NCBI RefSeq assembly: GCF_013623775.1
Contig: NZ_JABFAM010000003.1
Span: 186,001 to 250,000, forward strand
Length of the DNA: 64,000 nucleotides
From: Rufibacter sp. XAAS-G3-1
GTDB lineage: Bacteria; Bacteroidota; Bacteroidia; Cytophagales; Hymenobacteraceae
Direction of reading: 5' to 3'
Position 1 is the first letter of the stretch. Every line of letters starts with the position of its first letter. Positions 1 to 8,677 of this stretch are shown piece by piece. Made by a program: the position numbers and the translations under genes. The notes beneath the pieces are model-generated. The model did not search any database. It worked only from the letters and a program-made list of their open reading frames with translations, and was not told the DNA's origin.

Positions 1-859
1 TCTGCATCTCATAGCCGTTGTCCTCGGCCGTTTTAATCAACGCTTTTACGTCCTTAGGGAAGCAAGAGCCGCCATAACCGATACCCGGATAGATGAACTT
101 GTTACCGATACGGCTGTCAGAGCCAATACCCCGGCGCACCATGTTCACATCGGCGCCCATGATCTCGCACAGGTTGGCGATATCGTTCATGAAGCTGATT
201 TTGGTAGCCAGCATGGAGTTGGCCGCATACTTGGTCATCTCAGCGGAAGGAACGTCCATGAAGATGATGGGGTGGCCGTTCATCAGGAAAGGCTTGTAGA
301 GCTTGCGCATTACTTCCTCGGCCTGCTCACTCTCCACCCCTATCACAATACGGTCTGGCTTCAGGAAGTCATCGATGGCCGCACCTTCCTTGAGGAACTC
401 AGGGTTGGAAGCCACGTCGTAGGTTAAAGCGGACTGGCGTTTCTCCAGTTCCTCGGCTACGGCCTGCTTCACTTTGTTGGCGGTGCCCACCGGCACGGTG
501 CTCTTGGTTACCACCACCAGGTAGTCGTCCATGTGCTGGCCGATCTCGCGGGCCACGCCCAATACGTATTTAAGGTCGGCCGAGCCATCCTCGCCCGGAG
601 GCGTACCCACGGCGATAAACGCGGCGTCGCAGCCTTTGATGGCGGAGGCCAGGTTGGTGGAGAAATGAAGGCGGCCTTTCTCCACGTTGCGGAGCACCAT
701 CTCCTCCAGGCCAGGCTCGTAGATGGGCAGGATGCCTTGTTTCAGATCCTCGATCTTCTTGACATTCACGTCAATACAGGTCACATCAATACCCACTTCG
801 GCGAAGCATGTGCCTGTCACCAGGCCTACGTAGCCCGTTCCTACTACTGCAATTCTCAT
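1..859 (-). CDS. ugd: UDP-glucose 6-dehydrogenase (3' end outside window)
   Basis: NAD-dependent oxidation of UDP-glucose to UDP-glucuronate, a cytosolic step that supplies capsule and exopolysaccharide precursors. Reading leftward from ATG at 857-859, the protein opens with the Rossmann motif [16 protein letters not shown], followed by [13 protein letters not shown], the [13 protein letters not shown] segment and [10 protein letters not shown]. Near the window edge is [10 protein letters not shown], which carries the catalytic cysteine of the family. About 286 codons are visible, against roughly 435-440 in the family, so the C-terminal UDP-binding part lies outside. It is divergent from manC at 1336, with 476 bp between them, which fits a polysaccharide sugar-nucleotide neighbourhood. 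Identification is firm; only completeness is unknown. Confidence 0.95.
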   Translation of the reverse strand, partial: MRIAVVGTGYVGLVTGTCFAEVGIDVTCIDVNVKKIEDLKQGILPIYEPGLEEMVLRNVEKGRLHFSTNLASAIKGCDAAFIAVGTPPGEDGSADLKYVLGVAREIGQHMDDYLVVVTKSTVPVGTANKVKQAVAEELEKRQSALTYDVASNPEFLKEGAAIDDFLKPDRIVIGVESEQAEEVMRKLYKPFLMNGHPIIFMDVPSAEMTKYAANSMLATKISFMNDIANLCEIMGADVNMVRRGIGSDSRIGNKFIYPGIGYGGSCFPKDVKALIKTAEDNGYEMQ

Positions 860-1335
860 AAGATTAACTAATTAAAACAGATATTTGCTTAAATAAAAAA
901 TATAACGCTTAGTATATATTCACACTTTACCTTTTTCGCACTACGGTTAAACCTGCTCTACAAGAAAGCATAAGCAAAGCAAGTCTCCAGAAGCTTTCTA
1001 CACGGCGCCCATCCTTTGGTCTACATTAGCCCCAATAAGCCAGCCCCTGCAAACCTGACCGCTCGCACTGTTTGCAAGGCACTATTCTACTTTTCTTAAA
1101 GTAGCCATCCTGAAAGCAAATCTCCATTTTTGCCTACTGATTAACAAGCACTTACTAAAATAAAGCAGCAGTAGCCAAATCATTCCCAGGCAAGCACTTC
1201 TAAGCAGATAGACATACTACCCGCTGGCAATATTAATAAATTATCTTGAAACGTAACAAAAATTTTATATATTTGTCTCTAAATCCGTAAACATTCAGTT
1301 AAATTTATACTTAACTAATAAGAAATTTAATACAC
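860..1335. other. AT-rich divergent intergenic region, ugd/manC
   Basis: 476 bp with no convincing open frame. It holds the presumed promoters of ugd (leftward) and manC (rightward). I see no hairpin family member here, unlike most other long gaps in the window. Confidence 0.5.
1246..1275 (+). promoter_or_regulatory. Bacteroidota-type promoter of manC
   Basis: TTG at 1246-1248, 19 bp spacer, then TATATTTG at 1268-1275. This fits the Bacteroidota sigma consensus TTG-N19/20-TAnnTTTG. The predicted start of transcription is near 1282, leaving a leader of about 55 nt before the ATG at 1336. Confidence 0.55.
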
Positions 1336-2421
1336 ATGCTTTATACTTTTGAGAATACCTTTGTAGTAGTTATGGCCGGGGGGATTGGGAGCCGCTTTTG
1401 GCCATTCAGCCGCACCAACTATCCAAAGCAGTTCCATGATGTTCTGGGCATTGGGGAAAGCATGATCCAAACCACCGTAAAACGCTTCTCCACGGTTTGT
1501 CCTAAAGAAAACGTTTATATAGTAACCAACCGAGAATACAAAGCCCTGGTACAAGAGCAATTTCCTGAGTTTAGTGATGAGCAAATTCTACAGGAACCTA
1601 TAGGACGCAACACCGCCCCTTGCATTGCTTATGCCTGCTACAAAATAGCCCAGAAAAACCCTGGCGCCAACATCATTGTAGCCCCCGCCGACCATGTGAT
1701 TCTACGCGAGCAGGCCTTTTTAGCATGTGTGCACCAGGCCTTGGAGGCTGTATCCCAAGAAGATATTCTGGTTACGCTGGGCATCAAACCCACCCGCCCA
1801 GATACCGGCTACGGCTACATCCAATACCAGCCAGACACGTCACAAAGTTTAAAGAAGGTGAAAACCTTTTCAGAGAAACCCTCCTTAGAAACGGCCCTGA
1901 CCTTTCTTGAAAGCGGCGATTTTGTCTGGAACGCCGGGATCTTCATCTGGAGTGCACAGTCCATCCTGAATGCCTTCAGAATGCACCTGAAAGAGGTCGC
2001 AGATCTTTTTGAGGAGGGGACTGCCGCTTACCTCACCCCTGAGGAAGAAGCCTTTATAGATGCGGCCTACCCCCGCTGCCAAAACGTCTCTATTGATTAT
2101 GGCATTATGGAAAAGGCGGAAAACGTGCACGTGATCTTAGGAGACCTGGGCTGGTCTGATGTGGGCACCTGGAATTCGCTCTACAGCATTGCCGACAAAA
2201 CCCCCGAGGGAAATGTCATAGACGGTGACACCATGCTGTATGACACCCAGAATTGCATCATCAAAACCCCTCAGGACAAACTGGTGGTCATTCAAGGCTT
2301 GCAGGATTATATAGTAGCGGAGCATGACAACGTGCTTATGATCTGCCAGCGCAAAAATGAACAGCAGGTAAAAGACTTTGTTTCCCATGCGAAAGCAAGC
2401 AAAGGCCTGCTCTATGTGTAA
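1336..2421 (+). CDS. manC: mannose-1-phosphate guanylyltransferase (copy 1)
   Basis: Makes GDP-mannose from mannose-1-phosphate and GTP in the cytosol, for GDP-mannose or GDP-fucose in glycans. The nucleotidyltransferase signature GGIGSRFWPFSR lies at about residues 15-26. It is followed by PKQFHDVLGIGESMIQTT, QEPIGRNTAPCIAYA, APADHVI and FSEKPSLETA, all typical of the family. At 361 aa it is the short, stand-alone enzyme without the C-terminal phosphomannose isomerase domain. A close paralogue lies at 47027-48103 behind kpsF. A good TTG/TATATTTG promoter precedes it, and a REP-like hairpin follows at 2456. Function is firm; why two copies exist is open. Confidence 0.93.
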   Translation: MLYTFENTFVVVMAGGIGSRFWPFSRTNYPKQFHDVLGIGESMIQTTVKRFSTVCPKENVYIVTNREYKALVQEQFPEFSDEQILQEPIGRNTAPCIAYACYKIAQKNPGANIIVAPADHVILREQAFLACVHQALEAVSQEDILVTLGIKPTRPDTGYGYIQYQPDTSQSLKKVKTFSEKPSLETALTFLESGDFVWNAGIFIWSAQSILNAFRMHLKEVADLFEEGTAAYLTPEEEAFIDAAYPRCQNVSIDYGIMEKAENVHVILGDLGWSDVGTWNSLYSIADKTPEGNVIDGDTMLYDTQNCIIKTPQDKLVVIQGLQDYIVAEHDNVLMICQRKNEQQVKDFVSHAKASKGLLYV

Positions 2422-2455
2422 CTTGCCTTCCTGAGTACTAACGGACGTTACACAA

Positions 2456-2492
2456 CTTTTGAGCCCGTTTTCCGCAAAACAGGCTTAAAACG
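2456..2492. repeat. REP-like hairpin after manC
   Basis: Imperfect palindrome: an arm resembling TTTTGAGCCCGTTTT, a CCGC loop, and the complementary arm AAAACAGGCTTAAAA. It belongs to the dispersed family of about 40 bp found after many genes here. It may act as the manC terminator. Confidence 0.6.
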
Positions 2493-2494
2493 GA

Positions 2495-2672
2495 TTACGA
2501 GCTCACTTTTAGCAACTCATCCCAACGCGTGGTGTAGCGGGGCGAGCGCATCTGCCATTCTTTCTGCTGATGCTCTGTCCTGTTCTGTGTTGATCACCCA
2601 AATGCCTCGGCTTTGGACAGCAACATGGCCGGGTGGATTGCCCTTCTTCCAGTTCCACTCCTTAGCGGAAGC
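2495..2672 (-). pseudogene. possible decayed 3' end of an unknown gene
   Basis: Reading leftward, one frame gives an amino-acid-like stretch KEWNWKKGNPPGHVAVQ followed by RGIWVINTEQD. A second frame then gives QKEWQMRSPRYTTRWDEL and ends at TAA (2495-2497). The two parts look like one protein tail joined by a frameshift near 2580. The upstream part is absent, and a REP-like hairpin adjoins at 2671. I do not recognise the family. The composition is protein-like, but this could be chance. Confidence 0.25.
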
Positions 2673-2712
2673 CTGTTTTACCCTTCATTTCTGGAAAACA
2701 GCCTAAAAACGG
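2671..2712. repeat. REP-like hairpin overlapping a stop codon
   Basis: Family member whose right arm (GAAAACAGCCTAAAAACGG) includes the last codons and stop of the minus-strand gene ending at 2703. The repeat therefore supplies part of the 3' coding end. Confidence 0.55.
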
Positions 2713-4784
2713 TAACGAACCTGCGTCCGCACATCGGTGCGCTGGGGCCCTTGGATCTGTTCCAAGCCTGAACTGATGGTGTTTTGCGCCCGGTAATGGG
2801 TATGGCTGAGTTTAAACCAGAAATCCAGGTGGCGGGAAATGCGTTGCTGGGCCAATAAATACACGTGGGTGCCCCGCCCCGTGAACACCGGAATGGAGAA
2901 AGCATACAGCACATCCTGCTCGGGCACGTAGAGGCGGGTGTCATAGTCATCGGTGTCAAAGAGGGCGTAACGGGCGCTGAGGCGAGTGTTGCCGTGCTCC
3001 CAACTCACATCCTGCGCCGTGAAGTAACCGGTGCGGCGGGGGCCGGTCTGCCTAAATTGGCTTGCCTGTATTCTGGAACGCAACCGCAGAAAAGGCAACG
3101 GGCTTACATCCAGCAGCAGCAGGTAACGGTGCGCGTGCGTTTCGGTGACCCAGCGTAAGGCTTCGCCGGCAATGGTCTCGTTGCGGGCTTTGCGCTCATA
3201 CTGGTACTGCCCGTAAAGGAGCGTTGATTTGGAAGGCATGAACTGCAGGCGCAGCAAGTATTCTTCGCCGGTGGAGGGGGCGTCTATGCGGTAGCGGAGC
3301 CAGGGAAAGGAGAAGCGGTCATAATAGCCGGTGAGTTGCCAGCGGTTGCTCAGTTTCAGCTTGAGGCCCGTGTAAAGGCCGCTTTCATTCTGGTTCCGGC
3401 TGCCTTCCCCGAACGCCGCGCCGTACAGCGTCTGGAAATCACGGGCGTAATACCTATACAGCAGGGCCACCTCTACTTTCTCTGACAGACTCGCCAACAC
3501 CCCGTTCACCGTGCCCACCCCACCGTCACCGGAACGCGCCGTTTCCCCGAAGAAGTTGAAATTTTGCCAGAGATAGCTGTAATGCAGTCCCACCGCCGTA
3601 TTCCGGTTCCCGCTGAAGGTGAACAGGTTGTAGGGTTCCGGTTTTTGCTGCAGCGCCATATCAAACGACGTATGCAAAGCGGTCACGCCCATGCTAAACG
3701 TCTGCCTTGGATTACGGAACGTGATATTTCCGCCCATTACCTGCTCCCGCGCCCGTTGCCGGTTCTTGAACTCCGTAGGCGTACGGTGCAGGCCCGAGGT
3801 TTGCAGCCCCCCCAGCGTCAGCAAAGTAGTGTCTTCTGCTAAGGCATCACCCGCCGCGGCATCCGTTCTTCGGTTAGAATAGAAAAGGGTGGTTTCCAGC
3901 CTCCGCCAGCGGTGGGTAGCGGCCGCCCCTCTGAAGAAATTAGTCTCCAGGCTGGACGTGTGCGGCCTAATGCCCAGTTGGCTGCGCCGCACGGTGGTGA
4001 TGGTCTCACTGCCTTTGCCCACACTCAAACCGCTGGAAAGTAACAGGCCCTGCCCAAACTGTAACTGGTAATCGCCTAGGGCGATGGTTTTGAAAGCTCC
4101 CCGGTCATACAATTGGGCGTGCGCCGAGAGAAAATCAAACCCATAGAGCCGTTGCGCTGGGTTCCACGTGAAGGGCTCGCCCGCATCTTTCTCGGCGGTG
4201 ACGCCGAAGCTGAAATCGCGCGGATGGCTGAGGCGGTACCGCAGCAGGTATTTGTCTGGCGAACCCAGGTAACGGGTAGTGGAACGGCCCTCGGGCGGCG
4301 TGTAGCCGCGGCGCTCCTGCAAGGTACGGTCGTACCGAAGAAGCAGCGAATGGTTAGCGGCGTTTTTCAAGCGTTCCCGCCAGGGCCGCTGCCCAAGCTG
4401 CCCCAGCGACTGCACCGTCACAAAAGGCAATAGCCTTCGGATAGAGATGAGGTCAAACCCGGGAATAGCCTGTAGTTCATAAAGACTGAGGAGACGGCCA
4501 TTGTCCTGAATGTGCTGGAGGAGCGCGGAAATTTGCCCTTCGGAAAGCAGGAAAAGGCTGCGGAGTTCCTCGCGGGAGGCACGGTTGAGGTCTAAGGGCT
4601 GGCGGTAATACTGGAGCAGGGTTTCATAGAGGTCTTCATGGGCCACGGTGTTCTCATCGTCCTGCTGCGCGAAAAGCTCCTGCACCAGCAGTTCCACGTC
4701 TACCGCCGGGCGAGGCACCTCTTGCCCTACGGCCACCTGTTTCAGGCCTATTATCAGGAAAACAAGCCAAAAACCGCACTTCAT
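2703..4784 (-). CDS. helix-hairpin-helix and outer-membrane barrel protein
   Basis: 693-aa envelope protein of unknown function. It starts with a signal peptide (FWLVFLIIGL core, residues 4-13). Residues about 57-125 form ComEA-like helix-hairpin-helix units (LDLNRASREELRSLF and ELQAIPGFDLISIRRLLPF). The remainder is rich in alternating aromatic strands ending in RYRF, as expected of a C-terminal outer-membrane beta-barrel. This architecture recurs in Bacteroidota, where HhH units sit on the periplasmic side of a barrel; a role in DNA handling is only a guess. The start codon overlaps the stop of the upstream PorV-like gene by 4 bp (ATGA), so the two are co-transcribed and probably translationally coupled. 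Both its signal peptide and its stop region resemble the REP-like repeat. Confidence 0.8.
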   Translation of the reverse strand: MKCGFWLVFLIIGLKQVAVGQEVPRPAVDVELLVQELFAQQDDENTVAHEDLYETLLQYYRQPLDLNRASREELRSLFLLSEGQISALLQHIQDNGRLLSLYELQAIPGFDLISIRRLLPFVTVQSLGQLGQRPWRERLKNAANHSLLLRYDRTLQERRGYTPPEGRSTTRYLGSPDKYLLRYRLSHPRDFSFGVTAEKDAGEPFTWNPAQRLYGFDFLSAHAQLYDRGAFKTIALGDYQLQFGQGLLLSSGLSVGKGSETITTVRRSQLGIRPHTSSLETNFFRGAAATHRWRRLETTLFYSNRRTDAAAGDALAEDTTLLTLGGLQTSGLHRTPTEFKNRQRAREQVMGGNITFRNPRQTFSMGVTALHTSFDMALQQKPEPYNLFTFSGNRNTAVGLHYSYLWQNFNFFGETARSGDGGVGTVNGVLASLSEKVEVALLYRYYARDFQTLYGAAFGEGSRNQNESGLYTGLKLKLSNRWQLTGYYDRFSFPWLRYRIDAPSTGEEYLLRLQFMPSKSTLLYGQYQYERKARNETIAGEALRWVTETHAHRYLLLLDVSPLPFLRLRSRIQASQFRQTGPRRTGYFTAQDVSWEHGNTRLSARYALFDTDDYDTRLYVPEQDVLYAFSIPVFTGRGTHVYLLAQQRISRHLDFWFKLSHTHYRAQNTISSGLEQIQGPQRTDVRTQVRYRF
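4737..4776. repeat. REP-like sequence inside a signal-peptide coding region
   Basis: Matches the dispersed hairpin consensus along its whole length; compare CTGTTTCAGGCCTATTATC here with CTGTTTTAGGCCTATTTTC at 50430. It codes residues about 3-16 of the minus-strand HhH-barrel protein, which form the hydrophobic core of its signal peptide. Confidence 0.45.
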
Positions 4785-5617
4785 GGCTGCGGCTCTTTTT
4801 TCAGCTGATACCCCACTGACAAGTAATTGCTCATGCCCAACTGGTTCTGCGCGCCCAACGCATACGCCACCTGAAACTGTTTGAACCTGACATCTACGCC
4901 CGCCGTGCCTGCCCTGGTGCCCGAGTTGAAGCCGGTGCGCAAGCCCAACGCGGGTAACAACCGGTACTCAATGCCGCCTTTCACGGCCACCGGATGCTCC
5001 AACTCCTTTTCGGCCTCCAGCACCAGCAAGACCTTGGTGGCGGCCTGAAAACCCAAGCCAATCTTCATGACGGTGGGCACCCGCTCGTCTTCAAACTCCG
5101 CCAGTTTGGCCTGGTTCAGGTTGTAGATGTGAGCCCCAAACGTAAGTCCGGGTATTACTTCTGACTGGATTCCCATGCTCAGCGCCACCGCTTTGCGGCT
5201 GCCCCACTCCTTTACCCGCACCTGTAGTACATCGGCCTTCAGGCCTAGCCGAACTACGCCCAGTTGATGCGCCAACCCGATGCCTAACCGCTGTTCATTG
5301 TATAAATCTCCGCCGAACCGCTGTACGTCAATTCCCACGGCTCCTAACTTCGTGAGTGGGTACACAGCCAACAGCCCTACCGTAGTGAGTTCTTCGATGG
5401 AAAAGCGGTTGTGCGCGTAGGCACCTACTTCCAGGTGTTCCAGGGCCGCCATGCCCGCCGGATTATTGCTCAGTGACCAGACGTCTGTTAAAGCAACGGC
5501 AGCTCCGCCTACACTTACGGCCCTGGCACCTACCGCTGAACTACTGATTTGCCCCTGGAGGTAAAAGGAATGACCTAAAAAGGTAAGCAACAGGCTGTAG
5601 CGTAACAATGGAGGCAT
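4781..5617 (-). CDS. PorV/PorQ-like outer-membrane barrel protein
   Basis: 278-aa predicted outer-membrane protein. The signal peptide is about residues 1-23 (ends YLQGQ). The mature start SSAVGARAVSVGGAAVALT, followed by WSLSNNPAGMAAL, is the N-terminal pattern of the PorV/UPF0164-like FadL-fold barrels used by type IX secretion and related systems. The rest alternates short hydrophobic strands and ends in GYQLKKEPQP. It is the first gene of a two-gene unit; its stop overlaps the next start by 4 bp. A T9SS cargo is encoded at 53651, so the secretion system is present, but whether this is the genuine PorV shuttle or a relative cannot be told from the sequence alone. Confidence 0.7.
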   Translation of the reverse strand: MPPLLRYSLLLTFLGHSFYLQGQISSSAVGARAVSVGGAAVALTDVWSLSNNPAGMAALEHLEVGAYAHNRFSIEELTTVGLLAVYPLTKLGAVGIDVQRFGGDLYNEQRLGIGLAHQLGVVRLGLKADVLQVRVKEWGSRKAVALSMGIQSEVIPGLTFGAHIYNLNQAKLAEFEDERVPTVMKIGLGFQAATKVLLVLEAEKELEHPVAVKGGIEYRLLPALGLRTGFNSGTRAGTAGVDVRFKQFQVAYALGAQNQLGMSNYLSVGYQLKKEPQP

Positions 5618-5789
5618 AGGCAGATGGGAATTGGCGAATGCTTCTACTACGAACTTGTATTTACAAAGTGCTACTTATTGGTAGAAAGTTTCAAAATAGT
5701 TTTGAGACTCTGATTAACACTTATGTTTTGTAGACAAGGGCAGAAATAAATCTGCGCTATAGTAGGTCATTGAATAATCAGGTACCCCG

Positions 5790-5862
5790 CTTTCGCTGCG
5801 GTGCAGTGAAGTGGTCAGAGACTACCCATCACCCGTAGGCACGAGTTGGAAACTCGCGCCAG
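5790..5862. repeat. dispersed block shared with 60213-60290
   Basis: About 75 bp similar to 60213-60290, including the core ACTACCCAT(T/C)A and the hairpin CACGAGT..GA(A/G)ACTCG. Both blocks lie upstream of a copy of the TAAGTACG element. Confidence 0.55.
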
Positions 5863-6010
5863 TAAAGAGAATGGCGGAGACGCTGGTTGCGTCCTAGACT
5901 TCGGAGTGTCTGGAGGACTCGCGCGTGCCTTGCCAGGAACTAGCCTATTGCGGCGTTTATGGTCTTCTTTCCGGCAAACAGGCTAGAAATAAGCCTTTCT
6001 GTCCGGCAAC

Positions 6011-6110
6011 CTAGAATAGCTTTACTGGAGCACTAGTACCGCTCGCTACTAAGATCCTCCCAGGATGACAACAAAAAAATAGGTCAAACTAATGTGGTGT
6101 CCATACTTAC
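6011..6110. repeat. decayed copy of the TAAGTACG palindromic element
   Basis: Retains TAGAATAGCTTTACTGGAG, CTACTAAGATCCTCCCAGGA and the end ..GTCCATACTTAC, matching 60661-60755. The left arm is lost. Confidence 0.45.
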
Positions 6111-6129
6111 CTCCAGGCACAAGCAATAA

Positions 6130-6159
6130 AAAACGCCCGGAGAAATCTCCGGGCGTTTT
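6130..6159 (-). terminator. terminator of the S46 peptidase gene
   Basis: Inverted repeat AAAACGCCCGGAGA / TCTCCGGGCGTTTT with a minimal loop. Its position and orientation suit the minus-strand S46 gene. The 152-bp palindromic element now separates it from the stop codon by 189 bp. Confidence 0.75.
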
Positions 6160-6196
6160 AGGTCTATCTTTTGAAAATTAAGCCAGAAACGGCTTA

Positions 6197-6348
6197 GAGC
6201 TTGTCTAAATTTCATCTTTGCGCTGCAAACAATCCTAAAAAGAACCTGCGTTCGCGGTTGAGTAGCGCTGCTACGCGGCTCAAAAAACGCTTCCACAAAA
6301 CCTTTCTCTAGCCATTTTCGCCGGCAAACCTCAAATGTAAACAAGCTC
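6197..6348 (+). mobile_element. palindromic MITE-like element, copy A
   Basis: Begins GAGCTTGTCTAAATTTC, ends AAATGTAAACAAGCTC, and is flanked by TTA at 6194-6196 and TTA at 6349-6351. It contains the central hairpin GTAGCGCTGCTAC. The right-hand TTA is the complement of the TAA stop codon of the S46 gene, so the element sits immediately after that gene. Confidence 0.85.
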
Positions 6349-8655
6349 TTAGCTCTTCTGCTTTTTGGTTTCCTTCTTGATTTTGGTCTCGTTGCGTTTT
6401 TTCTTGATTTTGATCTGGCCTTCGGGCGTCTCAATCTCCATTTTACCGTCCATCTTCACGTCATTGATGGCCGGGTTAAAAGTGGTGTTGGGGTTGCCTT
6501 TGTCTACCAGGGTCATCTCGTTTACCAGGTGACCGGCGCCGGAGAGTTTGTCTATCACGAAGAGCACGTATTTGATGTCTACGTTGATGCAGCGCTTGTA
6601 CTCGGGGTCAAAGACCAGGTCGCCGGTCATGGCTTCCCAGTTACCGTCAAAGGCCAAGCCTATCAACTCGCCGCGGCCGTTGATGACAGGTGAACCGGAG
6701 TTACCGCCCGTGATGTCATTGTTGGTGATGAAGCCTACGCGCAGCTCCCCGTTCTCGCCGTAGCGGCCGTAGTCTTTCTTGTGGTAAAGTTCCATGAGTT
6801 TGGCGGGCACGATGAACTCTGGGTTGGTAGGGTCTTCTTTCTCGGCCAGGCCATCCATGGTTGTATAGTATTTGTATTCTACGCCGTCACGGGGCTCATA
6901 GCCTTTGACGGTACCGTAGCTCAGGCGCAGGGTAGAATTGGCGTCTGGGTAGAACACCTTGTTGGGGTGCATTTCGCGCAGACCGGCTACGTACAGACGG
7001 TTGGCCCGACCCAAAGCAGCGTTGTACTCGTTCAGTTTGGGGAGGATGTTCTCCTGGTAGTTGGTTTGCACGGCGCGCATGAATTTGAACGCCGGGTCAG
7101 TTTCTAAGGCTTTCAGCGTTGGATTAGCTAAAAATGCGTTGGCTTTGGCCTCAGAAGAAAGCAGGGATTTGCTGTACACATCGGCGGCCCATTTCTTGAA
7201 ATCGCCTTTGTAGGTTGAAGTCAGGTCTTTGAAGATATCGGCGTGCTGCGCTTTAGGTACATCGTGGTAGTACATCTGCATCAGCTCGGCGAAGATCTTC
7301 TGGTCAGAAGACGGCACGTAGCTGGCGTAGAACTCCTGGTTCATGTCTTTGTAGGCCGAGGTCAGTTCCTGTAGTTTGGCTTTGTCTACGTTACCGGCTT
7401 TGAGCATATTGTAGAGCGGCGTGTATTGATAGGCGTGTGCGATCAATTGCGGCGCCAAAGCAGCCTCGGTGCGGTAGATGGCCGATAGGTTATAAGCGCG
7501 CTGTCCGGCGTACGAGGCGTTGATATCTGCCAAGGCAGAGCCGTAAAGAGATTTGCGGTTGGCGTTGCCGTTGGCCCATTCCTGGAAGGCTTTCTCTTCG
7601 GCGGCTTTCTTGTTCAGCGTTTTCATGCGCTTGATGCCTTCGTTCTGCCCGATGTAGTATTTGTAGTAGTTGCTGATGCTGGCGTAGTTGGAAGCCAGTT
7701 TGAGGCGGTCGGCGGGTGAGGCGTCCATGGCTTCTTTCATTAAAGCCAGGCGGCGCTCACGCAATTTGATACGGGCGGGGTTAGACTGTTCCACCGCCAT
7801 GCCTAAGCCAGAACCGGCCATGAAGCGAGTGGTACGGCCCGGAAACCCGAACACCATGGAGAAGTCGCCTTCTTTCACGGGGCTCATGGAAACCGGCAGG
7901 TGGTGCTTAGGACGGTACGGCACGTTCTTTTCAGAATAGGTGGCGGGCTTCCCGTCTGGGCTCATGTACACCCGGAACATAGAGAAGTCACCGGTATGGC
8001 GCGGCCACATCCAGTTATCGGTGTCGCCCCCGAATTTCCCGATGCTTTCCGGCGGGGTTCCTACCAGGCGCACATCAGAGAAACGCTCGTACACGAACAT
8101 ATAGAACTCGTTGCCATTGAAGAAATCGCGGACGTAACTCACGTATTGGCCGTTGTTCTTGGCCGCATCAGCAATGGACTTGGAACGCTCGGCTACCAGA
8201 CGGCTCCGCTCCTGCTCAAGCGTTTGCGGCGTAATGCCTTGCAGCACCTGGCCGGTCACGTCTTCCATGCGCACCAGAATGTCTACGAACAGGCCTTCGT
8301 TTTTCTTTTCCTGCTGGCGGGTCATGGCCCAGAAACCATTTTTGAGGATGTTGTCCTGCGGTGTGGAGTTTGAAGCGATGGCATCATACCCGCAGTGGTG
8401 GTTGGTGAGCAACAGGCCTTCTTTGGACACGAACTCACCGGTACAGAAGCCGCCAAACTGCACAATGGCATCTTTGAGGCTGGCGTTGTTCACGTTGTAG
8501 ATTTCCTCGGCGGTTAGTTGCAGCCCTTGTTTCTGCATATCCACGTGGTTGAGGCGCTTTACCAGCAGCGGCAACCACATGCCCTCATCGGCGCGGGCGC
8601 TCATAGACAAGCCCAGGCAACCCACCAGGAGTAAACTATAGATCTTTTTAAGCAT
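6349..8655 (-). CDS. S46 family dipeptidyl-peptidase, DPP7-like
   Basis: Secreted serine exopeptidase that removes dipeptides from oligopeptide N-termini in the periplasm, feeding amino-acid uptake. 768 aa; signal peptide residues 1-22 (ends SARA). Visible triad regions are TNHHCGYDAI (His86/87), GGDTDNWMWPRHTGDF (Asp about 222) and GNSGSPVING (Ser653). The residue 18 after the serine is Gly671 (AFDGNWE), which corresponds to Gly in DPP7 (hydrophobic P1) rather than Arg in DPP11 (acidic P1). The last 20 residues are an unusual lysine-rich tail (IKIKKKRNETKIKKETKK). Monocistronic; divergent from yidD with 66 bp between. A palindromic element abuts the stop codon. Confidence 0.93.
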   Translation of the reverse strand: MLKKIYSLLLVGCLGLSMSARADEGMWLPLLVKRLNHVDMQKQGLQLTAEEIYNVNNASLKDAIVQFGGFCTGEFVSKEGLLLTNHHCGYDAIASNSTPQDNILKNGFWAMTRQQEKKNEGLFVDILVRMEDVTGQVLQGITPQTLEQERSRLVAERSKSIADAAKNNGQYVSYVRDFFNGNEFYMFVYERFSDVRLVGTPPESIGKFGGDTDNWMWPRHTGDFSMFRVYMSPDGKPATYSEKNVPYRPKHHLPVSMSPVKEGDFSMVFGFPGRTTRFMAGSGLGMAVEQSNPARIKLRERRLALMKEAMDASPADRLKLASNYASISNYYKYYIGQNEGIKRMKTLNKKAAEEKAFQEWANGNANRKSLYGSALADINASYAGQRAYNLSAIYRTEAALAPQLIAHAYQYTPLYNMLKAGNVDKAKLQELTSAYKDMNQEFYASYVPSSDQKIFAELMQMYYHDVPKAQHADIFKDLTSTYKGDFKKWAADVYSKSLLSSEAKANAFLANPTLKALETDPAFKFMRAVQTNYQENILPKLNEYNAALGRANRLYVAGLREMHPNKVFYPDANSTLRLSYGTVKGYEPRDGVEYKYYTTMDGLAEKEDPTNPEFIVPAKLMELYHKKDYGRYGENGELRVGFITNNDITGGNSGSPVINGRGELIGLAFDGNWEAMTGDLVFDPEYKRCINVDIKYVLFVIDKLSGAGHLVNEMTLVDKGNPNTTFNPAINDVKMDGKMEIETPEGQIKIKKKRNETKIKKETKKQKS

Positions 8656-8677
8656 AACGTTTGTTTGTTAGAAAACC

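Larger units (their letters stand above)
5618..6196. other. non-coding region built of repeat relics
   Basis: No gene visible. Block 5790-5862 (TCGCTGCGG, ACTACCCATCACCCGTAG, CACGAGTTGGAAACTCGCGCC) is repeated at 60213-60290. Region 6011-6110 is a decayed copy of the TAAGTACG palindromic element. A terminator lies at 6130-6159. Confidence 0.6.

Noticed and set aside
2865-4433. Several plus-strand frames opposite the HhH-barrel gene
   Set aside because: All antisense to a gene with a signal peptide, HhH units and barrel; high GC creates spurious frames.
6084-6434. 116-codon minus-strand frame across element copy A
   Set aside because: Runs through the repeat and antisense/alternate frame of the S46 gene end; repeat-derived.
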